From an uncultured Pseudomonadota bacterium (lineage in GTDB: Bacteria; Pseudomonadota; Gammaproteobacteria; Steroidobacterales; Steroidobacteraceae), in the NCBI GenBank assembly GCA_903862885.1, contig CAIOZU010000017.1:96098-160097 (forward strand): a stretch of DNA of 64,000 bases. The letters run 5' to 3'. Positions 34,407 through 45,756 of this stretch are shown piece by piece (the first letter of the stretch is position 1; every line of letters begins with the position of its first letter). The position numbers and the translations under genes were made by a program. The notes beneath the pieces were generated by a model. That model had not been told where the DNA came from, searched no databases, and saw only the letters and a list, made by a program, of their open reading frames with translations.

Positions 34407-35727
34407 CGCGGCGCTCAAGACACGCATAGTAAAACCCGTCCATCCCATTCATCCCAGGAAGCAAGGCGGTCCCCGGACCATCGACCGGTCCCGTATGCGA
34501 GATGGCTCCAAGGACAAGGCTAGCAGATTCGGTGACATCCACCGCATCTGGGAACTTCCTAAAGAACGCGCGAATCACTTGGCGGTTCTCGGCTTTTAGG
34601 ACAGAGCAGGTTGCATACACCAAGCGTCCACCAGGAGACAATAACGGCCATAAGGCAACAAGCAACGCCAGTTGTCGATCAGCAAGAGCCTGCACATCAC
34701 CCGGTCGACGCAGCCATTTGATGTCCGGGTGCCTACGAATTACGCCTGTACCAGAACAAGGAGCATCTACCAAGATGCGATCAAACCGTTGACCCGACAT
34801 TAAAGTCGGATCAGTCGCATCCCCGACTCGCATAGTCGCCTCAAGACCGAGACGGGTGAGATTGTCACGGATCCGATTGAGGCGGCCCGCGTCAATATCT
34901 AAAGCGACCACTTCCGCAAGGCCGGGCGTGGTCTCCAATAAATGACTGGTCTTACCGCCTGGTGCCGCACAGGCATCCAGCACGCGCATACCGGACCGGG
35001 CAGCCAGCAAGGGCACAGCGCATTGCGCTGCAGCGTCTTGAACCGAGCAACGACCTTCGATAAAAGCCGGCAACAAGCGAACATCAAGAGGACGTTCTAA
35101 AATTAATGCTTCAGGCGCGCCCGGCACTGGCTGAGTGACATGCCCATCGGCAGCAAGCTCCGCGGCTAATGCGGCAACACTGGTCCGCATGACATTAACG
35201 CGCAGCGTCAGCGGCGGATGTTCATTGGCTGCCACTAGCATCGGCACTGCCTGACTAGGCCAATCTCGTTGATAGGCGTCCACGAGCCATATGGGATGAG
35301 AAGTGCGGCCTGCTAAGGTCTCATCCGCCACATCCAGCAAATGCGCACGCTCTCGTTGATAACGCCGCAAACAAGCGTTCACCATACCAGCGGCTTTCTG
35401 TTCACCCACCAATCGTGCTGCGGCCACTGTGGTACTGACCGCAGCATGTGGGGGCGTTCCGCTGTACTCCAGCTGGTAAAGCCCAATCAAAATCAATGCC
35501 CTCAGCTCAGCTGTCTGTGACTCCCAAGAACGGCTGACCAACGCGGTAGCGACGCGCGTCAGTCGATGGCCAAAACGCAAGGCACCAAACGCCAGTGATT
35601 GCACCATAGCGCGATCCGCTGGCGACGGACGAGCAGCCAGCAGCGCAGCCTCAAGCGTTTGCCCACGCCCGACGACAGCCGCTATAACACGTACCGCTGC
35701 GACCCGACTGGCGACACCCTCTGTCAT
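34399..35727 (-). CDS. rsmB: 16S rRNA (cytosine-967) C5-methyltransferase
   Basis: SAM-dependent RNA methyltransferase of 442 residues. The N-terminal NusB-like domain (about 5-130) is followed by the methyltransferase core. SAM-binding CAAPGGKTSHLLE, the motif DAPCSGTGVIRRHPD and the catalytic-cysteine motif YATCSV are present, as in the RsmB/Sun family. It acts on the small ribosomal subunit. It overlaps fmt by 4 bases (ATGA) in the usual def-fmt-rsmB order, and DUF4390 starts within its last codons. Confidence 0.96.
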   Translation of the reverse strand: MTEGVASRVAAVRVIAAVVGRGQTLEAALLAARPSPADRAMVQSLAFGALRFGHRLTRVATALVSRSWESQTAELRALILIGLYQLEYSGTPPHAAVSTTVAAARLVGEQKAAGMVNACLRRYQRERAHLLDVADETLAGRTSHPIWLVDAYQRDWPSQAVPMLVAANEHPPLTLRVNVMRTSVAALAAELAADGHVTQPVPGAPEALILERPLDVRLLPAFIEGRCSVQDAAAQCAVPLLAARSGMRVLDACAAPGGKTSHLLETTPGLAEVVALDIDAGRLNRIRDNLTRLGLEATMRVGDATDPTLMSGQRFDRILVDAPCSGTGVIRRHPDIKWLRRPGDVQALADRQLALLVALWPLLSPGGRLVYATCSVLKAENRQVIRAFFRKFPDAVDVTESASLVLGAISHTGPVDGPGTALLPGMNGMDGFYYACLERRDD

Positions 35728-36680
35728 GAAACGAGGCCTGTGAATGTCTCACCGATTAAAGACCCACGCTTCAGCTCAGCCGAGGCGAACTCATGTGCAG
35801 AAACCACTGTACGGCCGGCCAGTTGAACACGCTGCAAGCACAGGCGCCCATCGCCAGTCGCCACTTCGATGCCCTGCGCACCGATCGCTAAGATCTCGCC
35901 AGGCCTACTCGACACATCGCCAGAAACTGGCATAGCCGAGTGGACGCGCAACTGCACGCCGCGCCAACGCGTCTCGGAGATGGGCCAGGGGACAAATGCT
36001 CGAATCTGCTGATCAATCTGTTGCGCCACTTCATTCCAATTTATCAGCGCTTCACTTTTATTGAGCTTACGTGCATAGGTGACGCCTTCTGTCGCTTGCG
36101 GTTGACTGACTACCCGAGCTGCGACTAGGTCATCTAATGTGGTGAGTAACGCTTCCGCACCTAAGACCGCAAGCCGCGCGGTAAGTTCCCCAGAAGTCTC
36201 ACGAGCGCCAATTTGAATAGACCGACGACTCAAGACGGCGCCGGTATCCAGACCTTCATCCATGTGCATGATCGATACACCCGTATGGGTATCACCCGAT
36301 AAAATGGCTCGCTGAATGGGCGCTGCACCCCGCCAGCGTGGCAGCACCGAGGCGTGTATGTTCAGACAGCCCAAAAGAGGAAGGGCCAAGATCGATGGTG
36401 GCAGCATCAGTCCGTAGGCCGCAACCACGATGACATCTGGCGCACTCGCCGATAATTCTGCATAGACCGTTGCATCCCGCAGGGTCGGTGGTTGTCGAAT
36501 CACTAAGCCGTGTCTCAGCGCCCGAGTCTTAACTGCAGAGGCACTTAGTACTCGGCCCCGACCCGCGGGGCGGTCCGGCTGAGTGTATACCGCCACCAAC
36601 TGATGGCCCGCTGCCACCAAAGCGTCGAGCGCGGGCACTGCGAACTCTGGGGTGCCCGCGTAGATAATCTTAAGTGGCAC
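35724..36680 (-). CDS. fmt: Methionyl-tRNA formyltransferase
   Basis: Transfers formyl from 10-formyltetrahydrofolate to initiator Met-tRNA. The 318 residues include the N-terminal GTPEFAVPALDALV, the folate-binding HASVLPRWRGAAPIQRAI with the catalytic Asn/His/Asp region around it, and a C-terminal tRNA-binding barrel. It is cotranscribed with def (3 bases between) and rsmB (overlap), linking formylation, deformylation and ribosome modification. The formate-tetrahydrofolate ligase gene at the right end of the window could feed its cofactor. Confidence 0.97.
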   Translation of the reverse strand: MPLKIIYAGTPEFAVPALDALVAAGHQLVAVYTQPDRPAGRGRVLSASAVKTRALRHGLVIRQPPTLRDATVYAELSASAPDVIVVAAYGLMLPPSILALPLLGCLNIHASVLPRWRGAAPIQRAILSGDTHTGVSIMHMDEGLDTGAVLSRRSIQIGARETSGELTARLAVLGAEALLTTLDDLVAARVVSQPQATEGVTYARKLNKSEALINWNEVAQQIDQQIRAFVPWPISETRWRGVQLRVHSAMPVSGDVSSRPGEILAIGAQGIEVATGDGRLCLQRVQLAGRTVVSAHEFASAELKRGSLIGETFTGLVS

Positions 36681-36683
36681 GCC

Positions 36684-37217
36684 TTATAACGCCGGCGAGC
36701 GCGACGGTTTAGGTGTGGCGCGCTGCCGCTGCTCTTTTTCCAGCTTCTTACGGATCCGTGACCGCTTAAGCTCAGTTAAATAATCCACAAATAATTTACC
36801 GTCTAAATGATCCATCTCATGTTGAATGCAGACCGCCAATAATCCCTCTGCCTGCATTTCAAACGGCTTGCCCAAGCGATCCAGTGCGCTCACTTTGATT
36901 TCATGGGAGCGATCTACGTCTTCAAAAAATCCTGGCACTGACAGGCAACCCTCACGCATCGTGCCTGGCACCGAGCGGGTTAAGATGTTTGGATTAATCA
37001 ACACCAATGGATCGTTGTTATTATCAGACACATCAACAACCAGCAGACGAATCGGCGCATCGACCTGCGGCGCTGCTAGCCCGACACCGGGCGCGTCGTA
37101 CATGGTTTCAAACATGTCGTCGATTAACCGGCGGTGGTGATCCTCTACCCGCGCCACAGGGACCGCCATGCGGCGCAGACGCGGATCCGGATATTCAAGA
37201 ATTGTGAGACGCGTCAT
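36684..37217 (-). CDS. def: Peptide deformylase
   Basis: Metallo-hydrolase of 177 residues that removes the N-formyl group from new proteins. All three family motifs are intact: [17 protein letters not shown] with the metal-binding cysteine, and [12 protein letters not shown] with the HExxH pair. A basic C-terminal tail ([17 protein letters not shown]) may contact the ribosome. It is the first gene of the def-fmt-rsmB-DUF4390-ntrY-ntrX minus-strand run and is divergent from the LysM gene, so its promoter lies in 37218-37397. Confidence 0.97.
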   Translation of the reverse strand: MTRLTILEYPDPRLRRMAVPVARVEDHHRRLIDDMFETMYDAPGVGLAAPQVDAPIRLLVVDVSDNNNDPLVLINPNILTRSVPGTMREGCLSVPGFFEDVDRSHEIKVSALDRLGKPFEMQAEGLLAVCIQHEMDHLDGKLFVDYLTELKRSRIRKKLEKEQRQRATPKPSRSPAL

Positions 37218-37397
37218 GATATTAGCTAAGGACTTTACTCAAACGGGCGCAATAATGCGGCAGGAGCCTGACACATTCGTTGTAGATGAACCAGACGTCG
37301 TGCACAGAATCCTGACCTCTTAATTATAGGATGCAAGGCCCCTCTGGTCTTTATGCAGAATCTGTTTTGCAAAGCCCCTAGCTGGACCCGTAACTGT

Positions 37398-38528
37398 ATG
37401 AAAAAACAAGTATTTTTTGCAACTTTTCTCACATGGGCCGCGCTAACCGCTAGCCCCATCGCGGCAACAGCCACTCCTACACCCCCCGCTGGACGCAGCA
37501 CCTCGGTGCCTTTAGCGCCCGACGCGCCGTCGGAGTACACGGTCAAACGGGGCGATACTCTGTGGGCCATCGCCGGCAAATTTCTAAGCCAGCCGTGGTA
37601 TTGGCCGGAAATTTGGTACCTGAACACCGAAATCAAGAACCCACACCTGATTTACCCGGGCGACATCATCCGACTCGTGTATGACGCGGCGGGCAAGCCG
37701 CACCTGGTGCTCGAGCGCGGCGACCACGACAAAGTCGTCCATTTGAGCCCGCAAATCCACACCAGCAACCTCAGCAGCGCGATTCCAGCCATTCCCTACG
37801 ATATCGTCGCGGCTTTCATGTCGAAGCCCAGTGTGATTTCAAAGGAAGAAGCGGAAAATCTTCCCTACATCACCGCACTGAACGACGATCACGTGGCCGG
37901 TGGGGTCACCGACAAGATTTATGTGCGCGACCTGCCGACCCAACCGATCGGCACCCGTTTCAATGTCGTCCACTTGGGCCGCGCCCTAAAAGACCCTGAT
38001 TCTGGTGAATTTCTGGGCTACGAAGGCATTTATACCGGAAGTGCGCGACTGGATCGCGCGGCGGCGAACACCGAAGACCATAAAGATTTCGCCCGTTTAA
38101 CCATCATGGAATCGGGACGCGAAACCCTGCCTGGCGACCGCGTCTTGCTGCCCCCGAGTGAAATTGCCTTAGATTTCATGCCCCATGCGCCGAGCAGGCC
38201 GGTGGCAGGACAAATCATTGCCGTCATGGACGGCATTAATATCGTCGGAGAGTATGAGGCCGTTGCCATCAATCGGGGCTCCTCCGATGGCTTAGAGCCC
38301 GGACATATTCTCGAAATCTTCGCCCATGGATACACGGCCAAAGATCGCGGCCATGGCGGGATCACAGGATCTCAGGAGTTCACCGGACTGCTGATACCCA
38401 CTGTCGCGTTACCCGCAGAAATCTCAGGCACCTTCATGGTCTTCAAGACCTACGAACACATGAGCTTTGGGCTGATATTGACGCTGCATGGCCCTTCCCA
38501 TGTCGGCGACGCGGTCAAAAGCCCCTGA
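37398..38528 (+). CDS. Exported LysM-domain protein
   Basis: Peptidoglycan-binding protein of 376 residues. The ATG at 37398 opens a clear signal peptide (MKKQVFFATFLTWAALTASP); earlier in-frame residues do not fit. A single LysM domain covers 47-93 (YTVKRGDTLWAIAGKF to YPGDIIRL), and the remaining 280 residues are a conserved region of unknown role seen in the family beside def/fmt and smg (PA0020-like). It probably helps envelope assembly. The gene looks richer in C-ending codons than its neighbours by eye. It is followed by a strong hairpin terminator at 38545, so it is likely a single-gene transcript. Confidence 0.88.
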   Translation: MKKQVFFATFLTWAALTASPIAATATPTPPAGRSTSVPLAPDAPSEYTVKRGDTLWAIAGKFLSQPWYWPEIWYLNTEIKNPHLIYPGDIIRLVYDAAGKPHLVLERGDHDKVVHLSPQIHTSNLSSAIPAIPYDIVAAFMSKPSVISKEEAENLPYITALNDDHVAGGVTDKIYVRDLPTQPIGTRFNVVHLGRALKDPDSGEFLGYEGIYTGSARLDRAAANTEDHKDFARLTIMESGRETLPGDRVLLPPSEIALDFMPHAPSRPVAGQIIAVMDGINIVGEYEAVAINRGSSDGLEPGHILEIFAHGYTAKDRGHGGITGSQEFTGLLIPTVALPAEISGTFMVFKTYEHMSFGLILTLHGPSHVGDAVKSP

Positions 38529-38864
38529 AGAAAGGGTCGCTGCGATCCCGCCCGCAGGGCGGGATGTTTCTAGCTGTCTACTCTGCAACGACTGAGGAGG
38601 CGCCAAGCCCTTGGTATGCCTCAGGAATACCGTCACAGCCCTTCATCCCCGAATAACAGTTGGTTGGACAAGCCTGTCGAAATGCTGTTAGATGCCTGCG
38701 GCGTTGAGTCGGCCAATCACTCAAGGGTCCCCACACCGCTCCTTGCGGCACGTGCCACCCCGAAAGGGTCGAGCCTCGCCTGTGATCATGGGATGGCGGG
38801 TAAACCCCCACCCCGCCCGACAGAACCTGATGCGCCCGATGGGGACGCTCGAGACGGCAGGCTG
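38529..38864. other. 336-base gap where dprA would be expected
   Basis: Between the LysM gene and smg most gammaproteobacteria carry dprA. Here there is a terminator at the left, then about 290 bases with no recognisable gene. The frame leading into smg is open from 38616, but its residues show no ribosome site or known domain. A short run (VEMLLDACGV) faintly resembles the DprA C-terminus; that is too little to call a pseudogene. Nothing else is supported here. Confidence 0.5.
38545..38570 (+). terminator. Rho-independent terminator after the LysM gene
   Basis: A perfect 9-base stem ATCCCGCCC/GGGCGGGAT with a three-base GCA loop starts 17 bases after the stop codon and is followed by GTTTC. 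The stem is very GC-rich and the T-run is short, so termination is likely but may be imperfect. Confidence 0.75.
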
Positions 38865-39335
38865 ATGAACGATAACGTGCTCGACATACTGATTTACCTA
38901 TTCGAGAACTATCTCGACTCCGATGCTATTCCGCAAGCCAATCGGGATGCGCTGCGCGAGGAACTGGAGCACGCGGGGTTTGCCGAAAGCGGGATCAGCC
39001 GCGCGTTGGAATGGCTCGAAGGGCTGTCCGTCGATACGACGGTTGTTGCTGATGCGCATAGGCGATCGTTCCGTGTATTCAGTGGTCACGAGCAGGTGCG
39101 ACTGACTGCCGATGTGCGCGGATACCTACTGCAGCTTGAGAACATCGGTATTCTGTCACCGCAACAACGTGAGTTAGTGGTCGACCGCCTACTGGCGTTA
39201 AATGCAGAAGAAGTGGATATCGAACAAGTTAAATGGGTCGTCCTGATGGTGCTATTTAGCCAACCGGGACAAGAATTGGCTTACCAGCGCATGGAAGATC
39301 TGGTGTTTGAAGGGCAGTCGGACGCCTTACACTAG
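38865..39335 (+). CDS. smg: Smg family protein (DUF494)
   Basis: Conserved protein of 156 residues, MNDNVLDILIYLFENYLDSD onward, matching the Smg family found next to topA and dprA in gammaproteobacteria. The ATG at 38865 gives the normal family length; the same frame is open for 83 codons upstream but those residues have no family match. No enzymatic motif or membrane segment is visible and the function is unknown. The C-terminal half (WVVLMVLFSQPGQELAYQRM) is the best conserved part. topA follows after 85 bases. Confidence 0.92.
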   Translation: MNDNVLDILIYLFENYLDSDAIPQANRDALREELEHAGFAESGISRALEWLEGLSVDTTVVADAHRRSFRVFSGHEQVRLTADVRGYLLQLENIGILSPQQRELVVDRLLALNAEEVDIEQVKWVVLMVLFSQPGQELAYQRMEDLVFEGQSDALH

Positions 39336-39420
39336 CTTCAGGATGCCGGGCGGCCTGCACGCTTACATACACGAATACAGAACTGCGCGCCGCTAAGCGC
39401 TCAGTTCGATCTTGGGAACC

Positions 39421-41970
39421 ATGAGTCAAAACCTCGTCATCGTTGAATCACCGGCAAAAGCCAAAACCATTAAGAAGTACCTAGGTAAGGACTTCGAAGT
39501 GCTCGCCTCGTACGGCCACGTCAGAGATTTAGTTCCCAAAGAGGGTGCCATCGATACTGAGCATGGATTTACCATGCGCTATGCCCTCATCGAACGAAAT
39601 GAGCGCCACGTCGATGCCATAGAGCGGGCGATGAGGAAAGCCCAATGTCTATATCTGGCCACTGACCCGGACCGTGAGGGCGAGGCAATCAGCTGGCACC
39701 TGTATGAGATCCTAAAAGAACGCGGCGTTTTGAAGGATAAAGAAGTTCATCGCGCAAAATTCTTTGAAATCACCAAGAAAGAAATCCAAAAAGCGGTAGC
39801 GGCACCCGAAAGACTCTCCGTGGCTTTGGTGAATGCGCAGCAAGCACGGCGCGCACTCGACTATTTAGTCGGCTTCAATCTTTCACCCCTTCTTTGGAAA
39901 AAGATCATGCCTGGCCTATCGGCCGGCCGCGTCCAAAGCGTCGCGCTGCGACTGATCTGCGACCGAGAAGCGGAAATCGTGGCGTTTATCCGTCAAGAGT
40001 ACTGGACGCTAGAGATAGAAGCAGACAAAAGTGGTCAATCCTTTCGCGCTCGTGTGATCGAAGTAGATGGCAAAAAAATAGAAGCGGACGTTGCTAAAAG
40101 TCGCTTTAGCCTCACTTCAGAAACGGCTGCGCGAGCGGCTGAAAAACACTTGCTCACGGCCTGCGCCGGCAATCTGCGCGTTGCCCAAGTAGAATCAAAG
40201 CCACGCTCACGCAGCCCGCAAGCGCCATTTAGGACTTCCACGCTTCAGCAAGCGGCCGCTAATCGCTTAGGGTTTAGCGCACGTCGCACGATGCAACTGG
40301 CACAAAAGCTGTACGAAGGCGTTGATTTTGGTGAGGGCCCCGTCGGCCTCATTACTTATATGCGAACCGACTCAACCTCGCTATCCGCTGATGCAATCAC
40401 CAATATTCGCGAAGTGATTAGTCAACTGTATGGCGCGGATGTAGTTCCTGAAACGCCGCGCAGTTACGTCAATAAACAAAAAAATGCGCAAGAGGCACAC
40501 GAAGGCATTCGTCCGACTGCCGCAAGCGTTGTACCGGAGAAGTTACGCGGCCAAATCGATGATGACATGCTGCGGCTGTACGATTTAATTTGGAAACGCA
40601 CCGTCGCCTCACAGATGACGAACGCACTATTTGAGCAAGTCGCCGTCACCTTGCATCCAGCAGGTTCGCCAGCAAGCGCTACCAGCACACCAGCCGGCAT
40701 TATTCGAGCGACGGGCTCGACGCTGATTAAGCCGGGCTATCTGGCTGCTTATGAAGTCGATCGTAATGATGATGAAGACAGTGAGGAGGGCGGCAGCAGG
40801 CTGCCACCCCTAACGGTCGGCGACATCACTACCCTAGTGGCACTGACCCCAGAGCAACATACAACCGAGCCGCCACCGCGATATACCGAGGCCTCCTTAG
40901 TGAAGGCCCTAGAAGAGCGCGGCATTGGCCGCCCGTCAACTTACGCAGCGATCATCGAAACGCTACGTGCCCGAAAATATGTTGAAGACGAACGCCGAAA
41001 CTTCCTACCCACCGATACGGGCAAGATCGTCAGTAACTTCCTAGTGCGGTTTTTTCCACAGTACGTCGACTATGAGTTTACGGCACGCCTGGAAGACAGC
41101 CTCGACGATATCTCTCGGGGTGACAAGGACTGGGTCCCGGTGATGCAAGAGTTCTGGCAGCCCTTCATCAACCGAGTACGAGATATTGAGAAGACGGTCT
41201 CTCGTGAAGAGGTCGCTCAGTCCCGTCAGTTAGGGGTGGATCCAGTGAGCGGTCGACCGGTCAGCGTACGCATCGGTCAGTACGGTCCATTTGTGCAGAT
41301 CGGCACCAAAGACGATGTCGAAAAACCAAGATTCGCGGGCTTACGACCCGGTCAAAAAATGGATTTGATCGATTTTGAAGAGGCGCTCAAGTTATTCACT
41401 CTGCCAAAGGCGTTGGGTGAGTTACCTGATGGCGATAAGGTATCGGTTGGTATCGGCCGCTTCGGCCCCTTTGTGAAGTTCGGATCGAAGTACGTATCTG
41501 TAAAAACCGACGACCCCTACACGTTAGAGTTCCCGCGCGCACTCGAACTGATTGAAGAGAAAAGACAGACAGATGCCGCGCGACTGATTCGCGATTATGG
41601 CGTCGACGATATTCAAGTATTGAATGGGCGATTTGGGGCTTACCTGACAGACGGAAAGCGCAATGCGCGCATTCCCAAGGAGCGTGACCCTGCTAGCCTG
41701 ACTTTAGAAGAGTGTCGTGCGCTGTTAGCTGATGCGCCACTGCGCGGTACCACTCGATTCGGGCGACGCAAAGGCGCGACCAAAGCGGCAGCTAACAAGG
41801 CAACCGAGAAGGCGGCGGCTAAGGCAGCTGAGAAGGCGGCAAAAGACGCAGCCAAAAAAACCGCTGCACCTCAGCCAAAGAAAACGGCTACCAAGAAATC
41901 TGTCAAAAAGAAGGCCTCTGCCAAGAAAAAGGTCGCGAAGGCAGTCGCCCGGCCTAAGACAGCTAAATAG
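39421..41970 (+). CDS. topA: DNA topoisomerase I
   Basis: Type IA topoisomerase (849 residues) that relaxes negative supercoils. The Toprim domain carries [17 protein letters not shown] and the metal-binding [14 protein letters not shown]; the catalytic tyrosine is Tyr313 in [10 protein letters not shown]. The three four-cysteine zinc fingers of E. coli TopA are absent. The C-terminus instead has TopA repeat modules ([37 protein letters not shown]) and a long Lys/Ala-rich tail of about 70 residues that should bind DNA non-specifically. This is a known alternative tail. The ATG at 39421 is used rather than the TTG 9 bases earlier, because GGGA stands just before it. Confidence 0.96.
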   Translation: MSQNLVIVESPAKAKTIKKYLGKDFEVLASYGHVRDLVPKEGAIDTEHGFTMRYALIERNERHVDAIERAMRKAQCLYLATDPDREGEAISWHLYEILKERGVLKDKEVHRAKFFEITKKEIQKAVAAPERLSVALVNAQQARRALDYLVGFNLSPLLWKKIMPGLSAGRVQSVALRLICDREAEIVAFIRQEYWTLEIEADKSGQSFRARVIEVDGKKIEADVAKSRFSLTSETAARAAEKHLLTACAGNLRVAQVESKPRSRSPQAPFRTSTLQQAAANRLGFSARRTMQLAQKLYEGVDFGEGPVGLITYMRTDSTSLSADAITNIREVISQLYGADVVPETPRSYVNKQKNAQEAHEGIRPTAASVVPEKLRGQIDDDMLRLYDLIWKRTVASQMTNALFEQVAVTLHPAGSPASATSTPAGIIRATGSTLIKPGYLAAYEVDRNDDEDSEEGGSRLPPLTVGDITTLVALTPEQHTTEPPPRYTEASLVKALEERGIGRPSTYAAIIETLRARKYVEDERRNFLPTDTGKIVSNFLVRFFPQYVDYEFTARLEDSLDDISRGDKDWVPVMQEFWQPFINRVRDIEKTVSREEVAQSRQLGVDPVSGRPVSVRIGQYGPFVQIGTKDDVEKPRFAGLRPGQKMDLIDFEEALKLFTLPKALGELPDGDKVSVGIGRFGPFVKFGSKYVSVKTDDPYTLEFPRALELIEEKRQTDAARLIRDYGVDDIQVLNGRFGAYLTDGKRNARIPKERDPASLTLEECRALLADAPLRGTTRFGRRKGATKAAANKATEKAAAKAAEKAAKDAAKKTAAPQPKKTATKKSVKKKASAKKKVAKAVARPKTAK

Positions 41971-41975
41971 CTGGC

Positions 41976-42923
41976 TTGCGCGTGAGTGATCCGGATCACA
42001 AGAGCGCTGTGAAGGCTGAAAAGGCAAGAGTCTGGTCTTATCTGAGTTCACTCCAAGAGCGCATCACCACCGCCATGGAGGCGCTCAACGGTGGCACACG
42101 CTTTGGTCGTGATGTGTGGACGCGTCCTGGTGGCGGTGGCGGTGACAGTCGTGTCCTGCGCAATGGCACCCTTCTAGAACAGGGTGGCGTCGGCTTCTCT
42201 CATGTGTTTGGCGACCACTTGCCACCGGCGGCGACGCTGGCTCGACCGGAGCTTGCCGGCGCTTCTTTCGAAGCCATGGGGGTCTCTTTGGTATTCCATC
42301 CTCACAACCCTTATGTGCCAACAACGCACATGAATGTGCGTTTTTTTGTCGCTGAAAAGCCCGGTGAGGAGCCTGTTTGGTGGTTTGGCGGCGGCTTTGA
42401 TCTAACTCCTTACTATGCCTTCGACGAGGACATCCGCCATTGGCACCAGATCGCACAGAGCGCCTGTGTGCCATTTGGGGAGACTGTCTACCCTCAATAT
42501 AAAGACTGGTGTGACCAATACTTCTACCTTAAGCACCGCAGCGAGACCCGCGGCGTGGGCGGTCTTTTTTTTGATGACTTAAGTACCGGTGGTTTCGAGC
42601 GCTGCTTCGCACTACTGCAATCTGTCGGTAACGCGTTTTTAACGGCTTACCTTCCGATCGTTGATCGCAGGCGCCATGAAGCTTTTGGCGAGCGCGAACG
42701 ACAATTCCAGCTGTATCGCCGTGGGCGATATGTGGAATTTAACTTAGTCTTCGACAGAGGCACCCTATTTGGGCTGCAGTCTGGCGGGCGCACCGAGTCC
42801 ATCTTGATGTCCTTACCTCCTTTGGTGCGTTGGGACTATGGATATGAACCAACTCCCGGCTCAGCCGAGGCTCGTCTCAGTGACTATCTACGTCCCCGGA
42901 ATTGGTTAAGCGAGCTAGCGTGA
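41976..42923 (+). CDS. hemF: Oxygen-dependent coproporphyrinogen III oxidase
   Basis: Decarboxylates two propionates of coproporphyrinogen III with oxygen during haem synthesis. The 315 residues include [36 protein letters not shown] and the late [21 protein letters not shown], all strongly conserved in HemF. The enzyme requires oxygen, so the organism makes haem aerobically, at least optionally. The start may be TTG 41976 or GTG 41982, only a few bases after topA. Another haem gene, hemB, lies 1 kb downstream on the same strand. Confidence 0.96.
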   Translation: MRVSDPDHKSAVKAEKARVWSYLSSLQERITTAMEALNGGTRFGRDVWTRPGGGGGDSRVLRNGTLLEQGGVGFSHVFGDHLPPAATLARPELAGASFEAMGVSLVFHPHNPYVPTTHMNVRFFVAEKPGEEPVWWFGGGFDLTPYYAFDEDIRHWHQIAQSACVPFGETVYPQYKDWCDQYFYLKHRSETRGVGGLFFDDLSTGGFERCFALLQSVGNAFLTAYLPIVDRRRHEAFGERERQFQLYRRGRYVEFNLVFDRGTLFGLQSGGRTESILMSLPPLVRWDYGYEPTPGSAEARLSDYLRPRNWLSELA

Positions 42924-42981
42924 GACTGCAGCCACTACAAATTAATCCACTTCGCTGCAACACCCCGCGTAAAGTCCCTGC

Positions 42982-43824
42982 ATGAACTACCGCCACGCCT
43001 ATCACGCCGGCAATCTTGGAGACGTCTTCAAACATGTCGTCCTAGTGACCGCACTGGACCATCTTTCAAAAAAACCGGCACCTTATTTCTATCTCGACAC
43101 GCACAGTGGCCGTGGGAATTACCCTTTAGGTGAGCCCGAGGCACAGCGAGCGGGTGAGTTTCGAACAGGCATCGCACTTGCCCTGCAGTCTCCGGCACCG
43201 CCCCCAATCATTGAGCGATACCTATCGCTGATTAGAACGTTGGGCTTTGAGGGCGATACGCTGACCTCTTATCCAGGCTCACCCAAACTGGCACTGTCGG
43301 TGTTACGCGCTCAAGACCGTGCTGCCTTTTGTGAACTCGAACCGCGGGAAGCCGAGGTGCTACGGTATGGGTCGCACTATGATGCGCGCGCAGCGGTGCA
43401 CACCCGAGATGGCTATGAGGCACTCAGTGCCCTCTTGCCGCCTAAGGAAAAACGCGGTTTGGTTTTAATCGATCCTCCCTACGAAGAGCCAGATGAATTT
43501 GAGCGGCTACTACAAGGCCTGCCGCAAGCAGTCGCGCGCTGGCAGACAGGCATGTTTGCGATTTGGTATCCAATCAAGCATGGCGAAGCCAGCAGCCGTT
43601 TTTTAAGCCGCATGCAAGCCTGCGGCGTTCGCAAGCAACTCGTCATCGAACTCACCGTCGAACACGATGATTCCCCGGGAGGACTCAATGGTTCAGGGAT
43701 ATTATTCATTAACCCGCCATGGCAACTCGATGAGCAGCTCAGAGGTGCCTTGCCGTGGCTACATCAGACACTTGCCCCCACCGGCCGCGGCCGCTGGCGG
43801 GTAGACTGGCTCGTGCCGGAATAA
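42982..43824 (+). CDS. rlmJ: 23S rRNA (adenine-2030) N6-methyltransferase
   Basis: SAM-dependent methyltransferase (280 residues) of the RlmJ/YhiR family. The opening MNYRHAYHAGNLGDVFKH is diagnostic; YLDTHSGRGNY binds SAM and DPPYEEPDEF (from residue 164) is the catalytic motif for N6-adenine methylation. It modifies one adenine of 23S rRNA. Position between hemF and hemB has no clear functional meaning. Confidence 0.96.
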   Translation: MNYRHAYHAGNLGDVFKHVVLVTALDHLSKKPAPYFYLDTHSGRGNYPLGEPEAQRAGEFRTGIALALQSPAPPPIIERYLSLIRTLGFEGDTLTSYPGSPKLALSVLRAQDRAAFCELEPREAEVLRYGSHYDARAAVHTRDGYEALSALLPPKEKRGLVLIDPPYEEPDEFERLLQGLPQAVARWQTGMFAIWYPIKHGEASSRFLSRMQACGVRKQLVIELTVEHDDSPGGLNGSGILFINPPWQLDEQLRGALPWLHQTLAPTGRGRWRVDWLVPE

Positions 43825-43878
43825 GCCCGTATAAAAACTCGTGGCATCCTACCAACACATATGATGAGATCATCTTAA

Positions 43879-44907
<1,029 letters not shown>

Positions 44908-44913
44908 CACGCT

Positions 44914-45756
44914 GTGACTACGCAAGCTACCGATCGATACGCGGTGGTGGGGCACCCGATCAGTCACAGTCGGTCTCCTTGGATTCATCAAGAGTTCGCC
45001 AAGGCAACACATCAATTATTAGAGTATGACCGGTACGATGTCAGCGCCGCCGATTTGACATCCTTTCTTGACAGTTTTTTTGCGAGTGGCGGTAAAGGTC
45101 TTAACATCACTCTACCGCACAAGGGGAGCGCCGCCGCCGCGGTGCAGCAGCTCACGCCCCGGGCTACGCTGGCGGGCGCCGTTAACACCATCTGGATGCA
45201 AGCTACCGGCGTCCTCGTGGGAGACAATACGGATGGTGTTGGTCTGCTCAGTGACCTGACCCATAACCTCGGCATGACCCTCAAGGGTCGGCGTATTTTG
45301 TTGGTCGGCGCGGGTGGAGCGGCCCGCGGTGTCGTGGCGCCATTACTTGAGCAAGCCCCGGCTTCCCTGGTCATTTCTAATCGGACGGCGAGTCGAGCTC
45401 AATCACTGGTGGCCTTGTTTGAGCATCTAGGTCCCGTCAGCGCACGCTCATTCTCAGCGCTTGGTGATACGGCTTTTGACCTCGTAATCAACGCGACGGC
45501 CGCGAGCTTAACGGACGAGGTGCCCGCCATCCCGCGCCAGGCCATTAGCCCTGCAACCGTGTGCTATGACATGGCATATGGCAAGGGCGATACGCCATTT
45601 ACTTTGTTTTGCAAGGTACACGGCGCGCGCGCAACCCACACGGGGCTAGGCATGCTGGTTGAACAGGCAGCCGAATCATTTTTTCTGTGGCGGGGCATCA
45701 AACCAAAGACTGCGACGGTGCTTCGCGAGCTGCAGTCTTTGACTAGGGCCTCTTAA
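44914..45756 (+). CDS. aroE: Shikimate dehydrogenase
   Basis: NADP-dependent reduction of 3-dehydroshikimate in the aromatic amino-acid pathway. The 280 residues contain the shikimate-binding GHPISHSRSPWIHQ, the catalytic lysine in NITLPHKG, and the cofactor motif VGAGGAARG. The start is a GTG 6 bases after hemB, so expression is linked to hemB. Its last 4 bases overlap the convergent carbonic anhydrase gene. Length and motifs are normal for the AroE (not YdiB) branch. Confidence 0.94.
   Translation: MTTQATDRYAVVGHPISHSRSPWIHQEFAKATHQLLEYDRYDVSAADLTSFLDSFFASGGKGLNITLPHKGSAAAAVQQLTPRATLAGAVNTIWMQATGVLVGDNTDGVGLLSDLTHNLGMTLKGRRILLVGAGGAARGVVAPLLEQAPASLVISNRTASRAQSLVALFEHLGPVSARSFSALGDTAFDLVINATAASLTDEVPAIPRQAISPATVCYDMAYGKGDTPFTLFCKVHGARATHTGLGMLVEQAAESFFLWRGIKPKTATVLRELQSLTRAS

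Noticed and set aside
38578..38811. 77-codon minus-strand frame in the dprA gap
   Set aside because: No ribosome site, no recognisable domain, and it runs against the flanking genes; not enough to call a gene.
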